DNA from: Apoderus coryli
Taxonomy: Eukaryota; Arthropoda; Insecta; Coleoptera; Attelabidae
DNA: 64,000 bases
Direction: 5' to 3'
Assembly (NCBI GenBank): GCA_911728435.2
Contig: OU452202.1
Location: forward strand, 13,371,135 to 13,435,134
Positions 12,901-22,599 of this stretch are shown here, piece by piece. The number at the start of each line of letters is the position of its first letter. Position 1 is the stretch's first letter. The notes under the pieces are model-generated. The model saw only the letters and a list, made by a program, of their open reading frames with translations. It did not search any database and was not told the DNA's origin. Both the position numbers and the translations under genes were made by a program.

Positions 12901-15431
12901 AGACCCTTGCTGATTAGATCCTTGCTGATTGGACCCTTGTTGACTAGATCCTTGCTGATTAGTGCCTTGCTGATTTGATCCTTGTTGATTAGATCCTTGC
13001 TGATTAGAACCTTGCTGATTTGATCCTTGTTGGTTTGAGTTCTGATTGTCTTGACCATTAGATCCTTGCTCACTTGTAGGTTTGTAGCATTTACCACTAA
13101 CAGCATTCGGATAATTACAAGTCGCTGATTGTTCATCCCAAACTGTACTTTCAGCACATGCGAATTCGTATTTGATATAACCGTTTTTACCATCACCTAC
13201 ACAACGATAGAACTTCTTACAATCGTTATCATCCTTAACAAAACCTTCTTTTGTGCATTTGTTTCCAGATATCTGACCTGTTGTAGCTTGGTTATTATTA
13301 TTAGAGTTCTGTTGATTGTTTTGAGTTGACTGGTTGTTATTATTAGAACTAGATGACTGCCCACTTGTGTTTTGCTGGTTTAGATTCTGTTGATTTGAAG
13401 ATTCAGAACTGCCACTACTAGAACCACCTTGTTGATTTGAATTCTGCTCATTGGATGACTGATTATTGTTTCCAGATGATGATGATTGTTGACCTGAATT
13501 TTGTTGATTAGATGATTGGTTATTGCCATTGGTACTGCTTGACGATGATTGCTCATTTGAATTTTGTTGATTCGACGATTGATTGTTATTATTCGAGTTT
13601 GATCCACTTTGTTGATTGGATGATTGGTTATTACTATTAGAACCTGATTGGTTTTGCTGATTAGACGATTGACTATTATTATTATTATTTGAGTTTGATC
13701 CGCTCTGCTGATTTGAATTTTGTTGGTTAGACGATTGGTTATTATTACTAGAATTTGATGATTGGTTTTGCTGACTATTATTGTTGTTTGAGTTTGATCC
13801 GCTCTGTTGATTTGAGTTTTGTTGGTTAGACGATTGGTTATTACTACTAGAACTTGAGGATTGGTTTTGCTGATTAGACGATTGACCATTATTATTGTTT
13901 GAGTTTGATCCGCTCTGCTGATTTGAATTTTGTTGGTTGGACGATTGGTTATTATTACTAGAATTTGATGATTGGTTTTGCTGACTATTATTATTGTTTG
14001 AGTTTGAGCTTGATCCACTCTGTTGATTTGCATTTTGTTGGTTAGACGATTGGTTGTTGCTACTAGAACCTGAGGATTGGTTTTGCTGATTAGACGATTG
14101 ATTGTTATTGCTGTTTGAGTTTGATCCGCTCTGTTGATTGGACGATTGGTTGTTATTGTTCGAGTTAGTTCCGGTTTGTTGATTCGAATTCTGTCCATTT
14201 TGTTGATTAGAGTTCTGTTGGTTGGATGATTGATTATTGCTTGAAGATTGTTGTTGGGTGGAATTGCCGGAGTTTCCTGAAATAATTCTTCATTTAACCA
14301 CTAATATCATATACAGTTTCAGGTTATGTGTTAACCTAACCATAATTTTTGAACAGATTATTTGTAGATTATAAAGAGTGCAGTTGAAAGGAAAGTTTTC
14401 TTAATTTCTCAATACAATTGGGGTTTTAAAAAAATGATAAATACCAGTTTGTTGTTGTTGTATAGTAAGTTAACAATTTAATATAAACTTACCATGTTGA
14501 TTAGAATTTGACGATGAGCTCCCACTTGATGTGCCTGAACTGCTGCCTGACTGTTGATTTGACGACGATGTTGAACCAGATTGACTATTACCATTTTGAT
14601 TACTAGAACCTTGTTGCCCTGCAGAAGATTGTTGACTAGAAGATGTTGAATTTTGGAAACTACTACTACTGTTCGAACTACTAGCCGAAGAGGAGGATGA
14701 ACTTGATGATGAGGACGAACTAGAGGATGAACTATTACTACTACTACTATTTGAGGAGGTAGAATTTGAAGAGGTTGTGCTACTATTCTCTTGGCTCTCA
14801 CTACTGCTTTTACTTAATAACTGACCACCGGATGAAGAACTATCATCATCAATATTGTTTTCTTCAGCGCACCCAACACGATTTGTTGCCCAAAGGTAGT
14901 TACAAGCTGAAACTGTAGAGTCCCATACGGTTCCATCTCCACAAGAAAATTCATATTGCGTGTAACCGTTATTTCCATTAGATACACATCTATAAAACTT
15001 CTTACAATCATTCGGATCTTCTGCAAATCCTTCAGACGAACATCTATTAATTGAGGATGATGGGGAAGATGTTGAAGAAATAGGAGTTGTACTACTTTGA
15101 GTGGTGGATGGCGGAATGTATCCACTAGTTGAGGATAACAAGTTTGTGTTTCCATCATTTACTTGACCAAAGTTATTATCAATTCCATTAGCACCGCACT
15201 CAATTCTACTGCTGGCATACGGATAGTTACATACACCAATCGCAGGATCAAAAACAGTGCCTTCACCACACTCAAAGGTATACGGAATGTAATTATTTTT
15301 GCCATCAGAAACACATCGGTAAAATGTTTTGCAATTTTGTGAATCTGGGAATAGCCCTTCCTTTTGACATTTGAATATAGCTGAGTATTCTAATTGTGTG
15401 GCTTGTTTCAAGTGTTCTGATGACCAGATCT
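6950..15431 (-). CDS. Giant secreted-type chitin-binding mucin-like protein (peritrophin family), N-terminal exon missing
   Basis: Four exons join in frame on the minus strand: 15431-14493, 14276-8152, 8088-7447 and 7240-6950 (stop TAA). Introns 14492-14277, 8151-8089 and 7446-7241 have GT/AG ends (donors GTAAGT, GTAATT, GTGAGT) and the phases agree, giving about 2,664 residues. Eight clear type-2 chitin-binding domains, each with six cysteines and the core CKKFYRC or similar, then SCGxGTVWD and CNYP, start near 15370, 15045, 13255, 12315, 11720, 10895, 9150 and 8355. Two divergent ones lie at the C-terminus (VCPTGFRRHPKYCNMFYQC near 7680; CTSEGYYEMEASEC near 7215). Between them lie Q/N/G/S repeats, an S-rich stretch near 14800-14650, and a T/S-rich stretch in 8088-7720. 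Proteins of this family bind chitin in gut peritrophic matrix or other extracellular linings. The exon at 15431 starts in mid-codon after an acceptor (TTTCAG), so the signal-peptide exon is upstream and unidentified. Confidence 0.87.
9249..10590 (-). repeat. 66-bp coding minisatellite, about 21 units
   Basis: Inside the 6.1-kb exon between two chitin-binding domains. Each unit encodes 22 residues built from NGNNNQGSN, QQQGG and NNQGNNQQ. I count about 21 units; variants lack one Q (63 bp) or the NQGN block (54 bp), always by multiples of three so the frame is kept. Unit sequences are nearly identical at DNA level, implying recent unequal exchange or gene conversion. Length polymorphism between individuals is likely. 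Confidence 0.9.
12337..13050 (-). repeat. 15-bp coding minisatellite (GSNQQ/GTNQQ)
   Basis: About 48 tandem pentapeptides of the form G-S/T-N-Q-Q between the third and fourth chitin-binding domains. DNA units differ mainly at silent positions (TTG/CTG on the plus strand), so this array looks older or less homogenised than the 66-bp array. Higher-order 60-75-bp groupings are visible. Confidence 0.85.
13275..14276 (-). repeat. S/N/Q-rich low-complexity coding repeat
   Basis: Repeats of the form NQSSNQQN, SGSNSN, NNNQSS encoded at the 5' part of the large exon. I read the frame through the whole segment and found no stop. Units are longer and less regular than in the two downstream arrays. Confidence 0.75.
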
Positions 15432-15754
15432 CTGAAACAAAACAAACATTAATTAAAAATAAAGTACTTTTATTGCATTATATCTGTCGTTACAAACATA
15501 CAAATCTTAATTATTTAATGCAACTGGGCGAGTTTCAGTACGGTGCTTTGCAAGCAAATAACCGTCTGTTCAGCTAACCCATTGAAAAAACAACCTTATG
15601 CTAAGTTGAAAAAAAAAATACGTATACAAATTACAAATATAAATACAAAAAGCAACTAAGAAAAAAGAACAATAATTTACTGGATCCGAATGTCATGAAT
15701 AAGCATGCAGCCCCACATATTACACAGCAAGCCTCAACAAAAATCACTCCTGGT

Positions 15755-15890
15755 TTAGGCAATGAGTCTCAAGAATTTTCTCTTAAACACATTTTTCGTT
15801 TTAGCTTCCCTTAATTCTTTTGGCCAGGAATTTATGCATTTCGTGACGTTATAGGAAAAAGACCTCTTAAACACTTCGGTAGATTAAAAA
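15755..15890 (-). pseudogene. C-terminal remnant of a CR1/Jockey-type non-LTR ORF2
   Basis: Minus strand reads EVFKRSFSYNVTKCINSW, then PKELREAKTKNVFKRKFL and RLIA followed by TAA at 15757-15755. This matches in pattern the C-termini of the reverse-transcriptase fragments at 24.1 kb (FERSFSYVISKLYNGLP) and 62.1 kb (FKRSFTYQIYMLYNNIP). Upstream sequence to about 16400 is too decayed to follow. Short fragment, hence moderate confidence. Confidence 0.5.
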
Positions 15891-16645
15891 CATTTTAAGT
15901 ACAAAAGTCAGTGAAATTTTAAACTAAAGCTGCACTCTTTTGGCTTAAGCAGGTCCAAAAGATGAATGACGATTTTCGGAAATCTGTTACTTAAGATTGC
16001 TGTTGCTGTGTGATGCCAATAGTGACCCCAAGTTTAATTAGTTGTTCAAAGTTAACAAATGTTTTCAGGATGCACAGTGCGCTGAGATGTGGAGCACACA
16101 TTTTAACGATCGTGCTATTTTGGAAGCGTACAGAAGTTCTTTAAAACAAAGAGACATAGATCGGTTGCAGCTGTTTTTTGAGTGTCCATTTTAACAGTCC
16201 TTACGTCAGCTAGGTATATATAGTAACTATAAGAAATATAGAGGAATTGATAGAGGTCTTGGCTGCTGACGGATCTTGTCGGGAATCGCAAAATATTCAA
16301 CAAGCGTGCTAAAATTGAGACCCTATGTACTTCAAGAATAACTGTCATTCTGCTTGCCTAGTGTGTAGCCATTAATGTTGATTTGGTAGGTATAATTTTC
16401 AATGTCTATTACATAGTTTAGAGGCTTATTGTTTTATTTTTGTTGTCGTTTTTTTCCTTTGTAATTGTGCATATAATATGTGTTTGCACTTTCTTAATAT
16501 TTAGTTCGTAAAATAAGTTGTAGTAAACGAATTTTCGTGTTAAAACGAATTGTATCCTTATAAACAATAAAGATTTATAATTGTTTTTGGTGCATGTGGG
16601 CTAAAGCTGCACCCACTTTGCACAGAGCTTTCGCATACCCAAATG

Positions 16646-16970
16646 TTAATGTAAAATGGTAAAAACACTACCATCTGATATCTTTACAATGTCAGCTAGC
16701 TCGTGCACCTTCAATTTGCGATCGTTCGTAACCAATTTGTGAATTTTTTTGACGTTTTCTGATATAACAGCCTCATTTGGTCGTCCACTGCGCTCTGCAT
16801 CATTTGTGCTGTTACGACCACGTTTAAATTCAGCAATCCTCTTCTCTACCATTTGTCTCGATGGAACAGAGTTCGGATAATATTTATTAAGCCATTGTTT
16901 GGTTTCCACTGTATTTTTTTTCATGAAAAAGATATGCTTTATCAAAACTCGAAATTCAATTTTTTCCATT
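16646..16970 (-). pseudogene. Mariner transposase N-terminal fragment (mellifera-like)
   Basis: From MEKIEFRVLIKHIFFMKKNT on the minus strand (start near 16970), through VETKQWLNKYYPNSVPSRQM, VEKRIAEFKRGR, DAERSGRP, and KVHELADIVKISDGSVFTIL. This is the paired helix-turn-helix DNA-binding half of a mariner transposase. The catalytic half is absent; similarity stops near 16646. A different mariner lineage from those at 4.6 kb and 38.1 kb. Confidence 0.75.
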
Positions 16971-16999
16971 TTTTTTTTCAATAACGAACGTTGTTTCAC

Positions 17000-17891
17000 T
17001 CAGATTGCTGTCAAATTTATACACGTATCGTTTGAAGGTTTTTATTTATTTATGTTTCTTCTTTTAGGAAATTGGTATTAACTCGTTACTTGGGAAGTTT
17101 GCAATAATTGTGATGTTTATTTGCACGCCACTGAATAGCGTGCAAAGCAACTTCAATCTGAGAGGATGATCCGTTAATTTATAACAATTACTTAATAGGT
17201 TTTTTAGAGCAGAATGTTTTTCTTATTTAAAATGAACAAGACATGTAAACGCTGAATAAAGTTATTTTAAAGATAAGTATCTGACTGACGATCGGTGAAA
17301 GAAAATTATTGTACACTTTATATATACACATAATATAATAATATACTTTTGTTTTCATTGTGTTTTCTTTAGAGTAAACCTTGTAGAGAGCACTATAATT
17401 TACTTGTTATTATTCATCTTTACAAGTTTGTTACAATTTGACAGATATAATTATGTGAATTAGTTGGAGATTGATCATGCATGCAAAATAATTTAAACAA
17501 GTTAATAATATAAAGCGAGATTCCTGAACCATATTACGGTATTGATTGTATGCAGAGACGCTATAATGTCCAGCTTGCTCAGGTCGGAAGGAGTCTTATT
17601 TAAGTTGTAAAGTGTTGAATGACATTTCTGCCAACAAACATAATCAAGTTTGCTTCGACAGAATTGATCTGTATATAGAAAACTATACATAGGAAAATTT
17701 GGAATAGTCAAAAGTTTACAACACCATTGGACTCAGGTCGAAGAGATCTATCTACTGGTATCTTTAAAGTTGTTTTATTCGAAAAACTAAAGCAAATAAG
17801 CTGACTTACTATATAAAAAGATTTATTATTCTCTATTAAATATACTTTATATACAAAGCAATATTCTAGTATAATATCGCTTTTGCCATAT
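17000..17891. other. Left flank of the Penelope element, no gene recognised
   Basis: AT-rich. Short minus-strand frames at 17502-17908 show no recognisable domain. No inverted partial copy of the Penelope element was found here, although such copies are common at Penelope 5' ends. Confidence 0.4.
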
Positions 17892-18856
17892 AAGTGATTC
17901 CATTTCATATACCGTTTATTAAAATTTATGTTGATGATACTTTATTGGCAGTCCCAAAGAACTCTTTTTCGATAGTGTTGCAGTATTTTAATGACTATCA
18001 CCCAAGCTTGAGGTTTACTATCGAGTCAGAGAAAGATTTCCGTATTCCTTTTCTTGATGTTATGGTTGATCGGGCCCCTGACGGTTCTATGACGACAAAT
18101 TGGTATCAGAAGCCTACTAGTTCTGGTAGAGTCCTGAACTATTATTCAAACCATCCTGTTAAACAGAAAATGGCTGTCGTGCATAATCTCTTATTTCGGG
18201 CTTTGAAATTAAGTCATTGCTCGTTCCACGAGGGCAATTTGTCCGTGATTAGGAAGATTTTGAAACAGAATAACTATCCGGGATCCTTCGTCAACAGGTG
18301 TATTGATCTGTTTCACAGGACTTCGTCCGTCCCAAATGAGGATGGTACTTTGGTTGAACGCCGATATTTTAGATTCCCATTTATTGAGGGCTTGTCACAA
18401 AGGATTGGGGCGTGTTTCAGAGATACGCCAGTAAGCCTGGCTTTCTACAACTTAAAGACTATAAATGGAGTTTTCCATACCAGATTAAAGGAAAAAACTC
18501 CAAAGGATAAACTCTCAGGTGTTGTGTACGGAATCCCATGTGAATGTGGTAAAATGTACGTTGGACAAACGAAGCAATACATTCAGAGGAGAGTTAGCCA
18601 ACATATGAGTGACTGTCGCAATAGTAATACTGAAAGGGATAAGACCGCTCTGTCCGCTCATCATTTTGAGACTGGTCACAGTTTTTTGTTTGACGACCTG
18701 AGGGTGTTGGATAGGGAAAGCCACTGGCTAAAGAGAAATATATCTGAAATGATTCATATTCAATTGAATGACACAATCAATTTACGCACTGATACACAGA
18801 ACTTGAGCAATATCTATAACAATGTGATAGAAAGGTATAGGGTTTCGAGTGTTTAA
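17892..18856 (+). pseudogene. Truncated C-terminal duplicate of the Penelope ORF
   Basis: Identical in translation to residues 504-824 of the full ORF except at its first codons, where the frame happens to begin ATTCCATTTC. Contains FIKIYVDDTLLAVPK and the complete GIY-YIG domain but lacks RT motifs before the catalytic YVDD. By-product of the tandem arrangement. Confidence 0.9.
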
Positions 18857-19341
18857 AACGGGGGAAATGTTTGTGGTTTATCGTCATACTTTTGTTAGTT
18901 GACTATTCGGTACTTTTACGATAACCCATGTAATATATAGCGTGCACTCGGTACACATTGAGTTGATGGATTTATCTATCAATTTTGGTGGTTTTTTTTT
19001 TTTTTTTTTTACATAGAAGGGAACTGTTTTTTGTATCGTTTTTTTTTTTGTATAATTGCTATGCGATACCAAAATTTAAATGAGTATTTTATTTGTGTTA
19101 GGATCATGAAATATTCTCACAGTATGTACGTATCGATAAGTTTCATTGAAGATCAATATTATTGTTTGTTTTTTGTTTTTTGTACCTGACTACGCCTAAG
19201 GTAATTTTAGTTATTGATGTTTTTTACATTTTTTACATTTTTTACATTTTTATGGATTCATTTTGTGTCGTAATTTGAACATAGTAATTTTATTTTGCTG
19301 TACTTAGTTGTAAGATTGTGTAATTTTGTATTTTCATTGTA

Positions 19342-19382
19342 GTGCCTGAGGAAGCAGCAATATAGCTGCGAAACGTCGCATT
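19342..19382 (+). ncRNA. Small hammerhead ribozyme motif, leading pLTR
   Basis: Core CTGAGGA at 19346-19352, one extra A, stem II GCAGC/GCTGC with loop AATATA, GAAA at 19370-19373, then CGTC. AGTGC before the core can pair with GCATT after it (five pairs, one G-U), forming stem I. The last A of GAAA with CGT makes the palindrome ACGT, so stem III could form only between two molecules, as in dimer-acting small hammerheads described for Penelope-like elements. Predicted cleavage is after C19377. Fold and site are inferred. Confidence 0.72.
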
Positions 19383-19469
19383 TTTGAATAGTTCTGGTGT
19401 TTTTCTTTGTCCTCTACCCTATGAAACAGTCTAACAATTCGTATTTGCGAAGGACACTAAAAGCATAAT

Positions 19470-21944
19470 ATGGAGTACTTACCGAGGGGTTTTTTCGAGC
19501 AAGTGAAGCATGACTACGGTGAGAATACATGGAAGTTGATGAAGACGTGGTCCAGCCTAACATATAAGCTGGCAAGAATGAAGAATCGTAAGGTTTTTCT
19601 ACTACAGTGTCGGTCACATAATTTGTTTCCGAATCATATTGTTAATAATCTGAGATGTGTTTATAGCATGTTGGTGGATGATCATCCGTTTGTGTACAGG
19701 GTGGATCGCTTGATTCAGAAGTTTAGAAAGGGTATTTTAAACCTTGAAATTACTATTAGTCATTGGAAAGTGAGACACATTTTTGAAAACATTGAAAACA
19801 TTAAAAGGGAACTTGAAGAACTTATACCTTCGGAAACTTTTCTTAACACACTAAATGTAAATAATAGAAGATTTAATGTTGAATTTTCTAGGATTAAATC
19901 AATAAATATTAAAAAATTGAACGCTCTCAAATTGAGTCAGGCTAGATTTGATATTAAAACGCATGAACATTTTGTTAGAAATTATACAGATGTTAATATT
20001 CCTGTAGGTGTAAGAACTATGTTGGGCTTGGGCCCCAAGTTTGGTTTGCCGTTGAATGATACATCCGATTTGCCTATTCCAACAATTCTTAAAGACTTGG
20101 AATTGTGCGTTTCGGGTTTGTCGTTTGATGATCGTCAGACGAATGCCATTAGACTTAGAACAACTAACATAATACAAAACTTTTACAATAGACGTAATGT
20201 CGGTGGTGACAAAGCGAAATATTTAAACCAACTGTGTACTGAGACGCGCTCATTTCTGAAGGATAACCCGGATATTATGGTTTCAAGGTCTGATAAGGGA
20301 AATTCGACCGTGGTAATGTATAAATCTGAATATGAGTTAAAGATGAGAGAAATGTTAAACAATGATCTTGTATATAAATGCATAAGACGTGATCCAACAA
20401 GCAGTTTTCAGACTAAAGCGAACAGACTGGTTGACAAATTACTTGAGGTGGGACAGATAGATCAAAACAAATCTAAATTATTAAAACTTCACAATTCCGT
20501 CCCACCAAAAATCTACGGATTAAGAAAAGTTCATAAAAATGAGTTTGCTTTGCGTCCCATTGTCAGCTGCATCGGATCTCCCTCGTATAATATAGCTAAA
20601 TACCTGCATGAGATTTTATCGCCTTTAACAACGACGTTTATTCATAGTATTAAAAATTCTTTTGAGTTCGTTGATTTCGTTAAGGATATCAGAATACCGG
20701 ATGATTATGAGTTAATTTCGTTGGATGTCGTTTCTCTTTTTACTAACATACCTAAAGAGCTGGTTTTGTCAATCATTAGGAAGAGATGGAGTTTTATTTC
20801 TGCGTATGTTTCAGTCTCAAAGAGTCTTCTATTGGAGATTGTGGAGTTTTGTTTTCAATCCAGTTATTTTGCTTATGGAGGTTTACTATACTTGCAGTTA
20901 GATGGAAGCGCTATGGGTAATCCTGCGAGTCCTATACTGGCTGGTCTGGTGATGAACGATTTAGTAGAAAGCGTTTTAAAAGTGATTGCATTTCATATAC
21001 CGTTTATTAAAATTTATGTTGATGATACTTTATTGGCAGTCCCAAAGAACTCTTTTTCGATAGTGTTGCAGTATTTTAATGACTATCACCCAAGCTTGAG
21101 GTTTACTATCGAGTCAGAGAAAGATTTCCGTATTCCTTTTCTTGATGTTATGGTTGATCGGGCCCCTGACGGTTCTATGACGACAAATTGGTATCAGAAG
21201 CCTACTAGTTCTGGTAGAGTCCTGAACTATTATTCAAACCATCCTGTTAAACAGAAAATGGCTGTCGTGCATAATCTCTTATTTCGGGCTTTGAAATTAA
21301 GTCATTGCTCGTTCCACGAGGGCAATTTGTCCGTGATTAGGAAGATTTTGAAACAGAATAACTATCCGGGATCCTTCGTCAACAGGTGTATTGATCTGTT
21401 TCACAGGACTTCGTCCGTCCCAAATGAGGATGGTACTTTGGTTGAACGCCGATATTTTAGATTCCCATTTATTGAGGGCTTGTCACAAAGGATTGGGGCG
21501 TGTTTCAGAGATACGCCAGTAAGCCTGGCTTTCTACAACTTAAAGACTATAAATGGAGTTTTCCATACCAGATTAAAGGAAAAAACTCCAAAGGATAAAC
21601 TCTCAGGTGTTGTGTACGGAATCCCATGTGAATGTGGTAAAATGTACGTTGGACAAACGAAGCAATACATTCAGAGGAGAGTTAGCCAACATATGAGTGA
21701 CTGTCGCAATAGTAATACTGAAAGGGATAAGACCGCTCTGTCCGCTCATCATTTTGAGACTGGTCACAGTTTTTTGTTTGACGACCTGAGGGTGTTGGAT
21801 AGGGAAAGCCACTGGCTAAAGAGAAATATATCTGAAATGATTCATATTCAATTGAATGACACAATCAATTTACGCACTGATACACAGAACTTGAGCAATA
21901 TCTATAACAATGTGATAGAAAGGTATAGGGTTTCGAGTGTTTAA
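19470..21944 (+). CDS. Penelope-like element polyprotein: reverse transcriptase + GIY-YIG endonuclease
   Basis: 824 residues, start ATG at 19470 (92 nt after the predicted ribozyme cut), stop TAA at 21944. The N-terminal region has the basic NRKVFLLQCRSHNLFP block usual in this class. RT motifs: SDKGNSTVVM near 270, RPIVSCIGSPSYN near 359, motif A with D419 in LISLDVVSLFTNIP, AMGNPASPILAG near 481, and catalytic YVDD at 516-519. The GIY-YIG domain starts near 713: VVYG (714-717), a C-x-C pair, MYVGQT (725-730), RRVSQH, and a GHSF/ H-x-x-x-x-H type metal-binding stretch. No stop or frameshift, key residues present. The endonuclease nicks the target and the RT copies the RNA in place. Probably active or recently so. 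Confidence 0.95.
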   Translation: MEYLPRGFFEQVKHDYGENTWKLMKTWSSLTYKLARMKNRKVFLLQCRSHNLFPNHIVNNLRCVYSMLVDDHPFVYRVDRLIQKFRKGILNLEITISHWKVRHIFENIENIKRELEELIPSETFLNTLNVNNRRFNVEFSRIKSINIKKLNALKLSQARFDIKTHEHFVRNYTDVNIPVGVRTMLGLGPKFGLPLNDTSDLPIPTILKDLELCVSGLSFDDRQTNAIRLRTTNIIQNFYNRRNVGGDKAKYLNQLCTETRSFLKDNPDIMVSRSDKGNSTVVMYKSEYELKMREMLNNDLVYKCIRRDPTSSFQTKANRLVDKLLEVGQIDQNKSKLLKLHNSVPPKIYGLRKVHKNEFALRPIVSCIGSPSYNIAKYLHEILSPLTTTFIHSIKNSFEFVDFVKDIRIPDDYELISLDVVSLFTNIPKELVLSIIRKRWSFISAYVSVSKSLLLEIVEFCFQSSYFAYGGLLYLQLDGSAMGNPASPILAGLVMNDLVESVLKVIAFHIPFIKIYVDDTLLAVPKNSFSIVLQYFNDYHPSLRFTIESEKDFRIPFLDVMVDRAPDGSMTTNWYQKPTSSGRVLNYYSNHPVKQKMAVVHNLLFRALKLSHCSFHEGNLSVIRKILKQNNYPGSFVNRCIDLFHRTSSVPNEDGTLVERRYFRFPFIEGLSQRIGACFRDTPVSLAFYNLKTINGVFHTRLKEKTPKDKLSGVVYGIPCECGKMYVGQTKQYIQRRVSQHMSDCRNSNTERDKTALSAHHFETGHSFLFDDLRVLDRESHWLKRNISEMIHIQLNDTINLRTDTQNLSNIYNNVIERYRVSSV

Positions 21945-22527
21945 AACGGGGGAAATGTTTGTGGTTTATCGTCATACTTTTGTTAGTTGACTATTCGGTA
22001 CTTTTACGATAACCCATGTAATATATAGCGTGCACTCGGTACACATTGAGTTGATGGATTTATCTATCAATTTTGGTGGTTTTTTTTTTTTTTTTTTTAC
22101 ATAGAAGGGAACTGTTTTTTGTATCGTTTTTTTTTTTGTATAATTGCTATGCGATACCAAAATTTAAATGAGTATTTTATTTGTGTTAGGATCATGAAAT
22201 ATTCTCACAGTATGTACGTATCGATAAGTTTCATTGAAGATCAATATTATTGTTTGTTTTTTGTTTTTTGTACCTGACTACGCCTAAGGTAATTTTAGTT
22301 ATTGATGTTTTTTACATTTTTTACATTTTTTACATTTTTATGGATTCATTTTGTGTCGTAATTTGAACATAGTAATTTTATTTTGCTGTACTTAGTTGTA
22401 AGATTGTGTAATTTTGTATTTTCATTGTAGTGCCTGAGGAAGCAGCAATATAGCTGCGAAACGTCGCATTTTTGAATAGTTCTGGTGTTTTTCTTTGTCC
22501 TCTACCCTATGAAACAGTCTAACAATT
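20980..22527 (+). repeat. Terminal pLTR of the Penelope element
   Basis: Matches 17892-19439 at an offset of exactly 3,088 bp. Includes ORF codons 504-824, the 3' UTR (about 580 nt) and the second ribozyme motif. Ends ...AGTCTAACAATT, the same point at which the leading copy joins the full unit. Confidence 0.93.
22430..22470 (+). ncRNA. Small hammerhead ribozyme motif, terminal pLTR
   Basis: Identical to the motif at 19342-19382: CTGAGGA at 22434-22440, GAAA at 22458-22461, predicted cut after C22465. Together the two sites delimit a 3,088-nt RNA. Confidence 0.72.
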
Positions 22528-22599
22528 AGAAATAATTAAGTAGACATACCATTTCAAAATATTTTATTTGCCAAACGTAAAGTCTAGTATGTTTACTTA

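Larger units (their letters stand above)
17892..19439 (+). repeat. Leading pLTR of the Penelope element
   Basis: Direct repeat partner of 20980-22527. It holds the 3' 320 codons of the ORF (from the RT catalytic YVDD onward), the 3' UTR with T runs and three TTTTTTACA repeats, and the hammerhead motif. The break point lies inside the RT domain, so the ORF piece 17892-18856 has no function as a protein. Confidence 0.93.
17892..22527 (+). mobile_element. Penelope-like retroelement, apparently intact, partial tandem structure
   Basis: Structure: a truncated leading copy (17892-19439), then a complete unit (19440-22527) whose last 1,548 bp repeat the leading copy. The unit length is 3,088 bp. 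The two 1,548-bp segments show one difference that I noticed (17900 C against 20988 G, right at the edge); even a 19-T run matches, so the insertion is very recent. The encoded RT plus GIY-YIG protein identifies the Penelope-like class; the partial tandem ('pLTR') arrangement is typical of it. No clear target duplication: the left flank ends GCCATAT and the right flank starts AGAAATAATT. Confidence 0.93.

Noticed and set aside
9855..14198. Long K/I/N-rich minus-strand frames (KAPINNKVAITKAI type, NKDQISKAL type)
   Set aside because: Off-frame readings of the same repeats; the chosen frame alone joins eight chitin-binding domains and the splice phases.
15600..15715. Minus-strand MTFGSSKLLFFFLSCFLYLYL as the mucin signal-peptide exon
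   Set aside because: Hydrophobic and well placed, but no GT donor in the needed phase before its stop codon.
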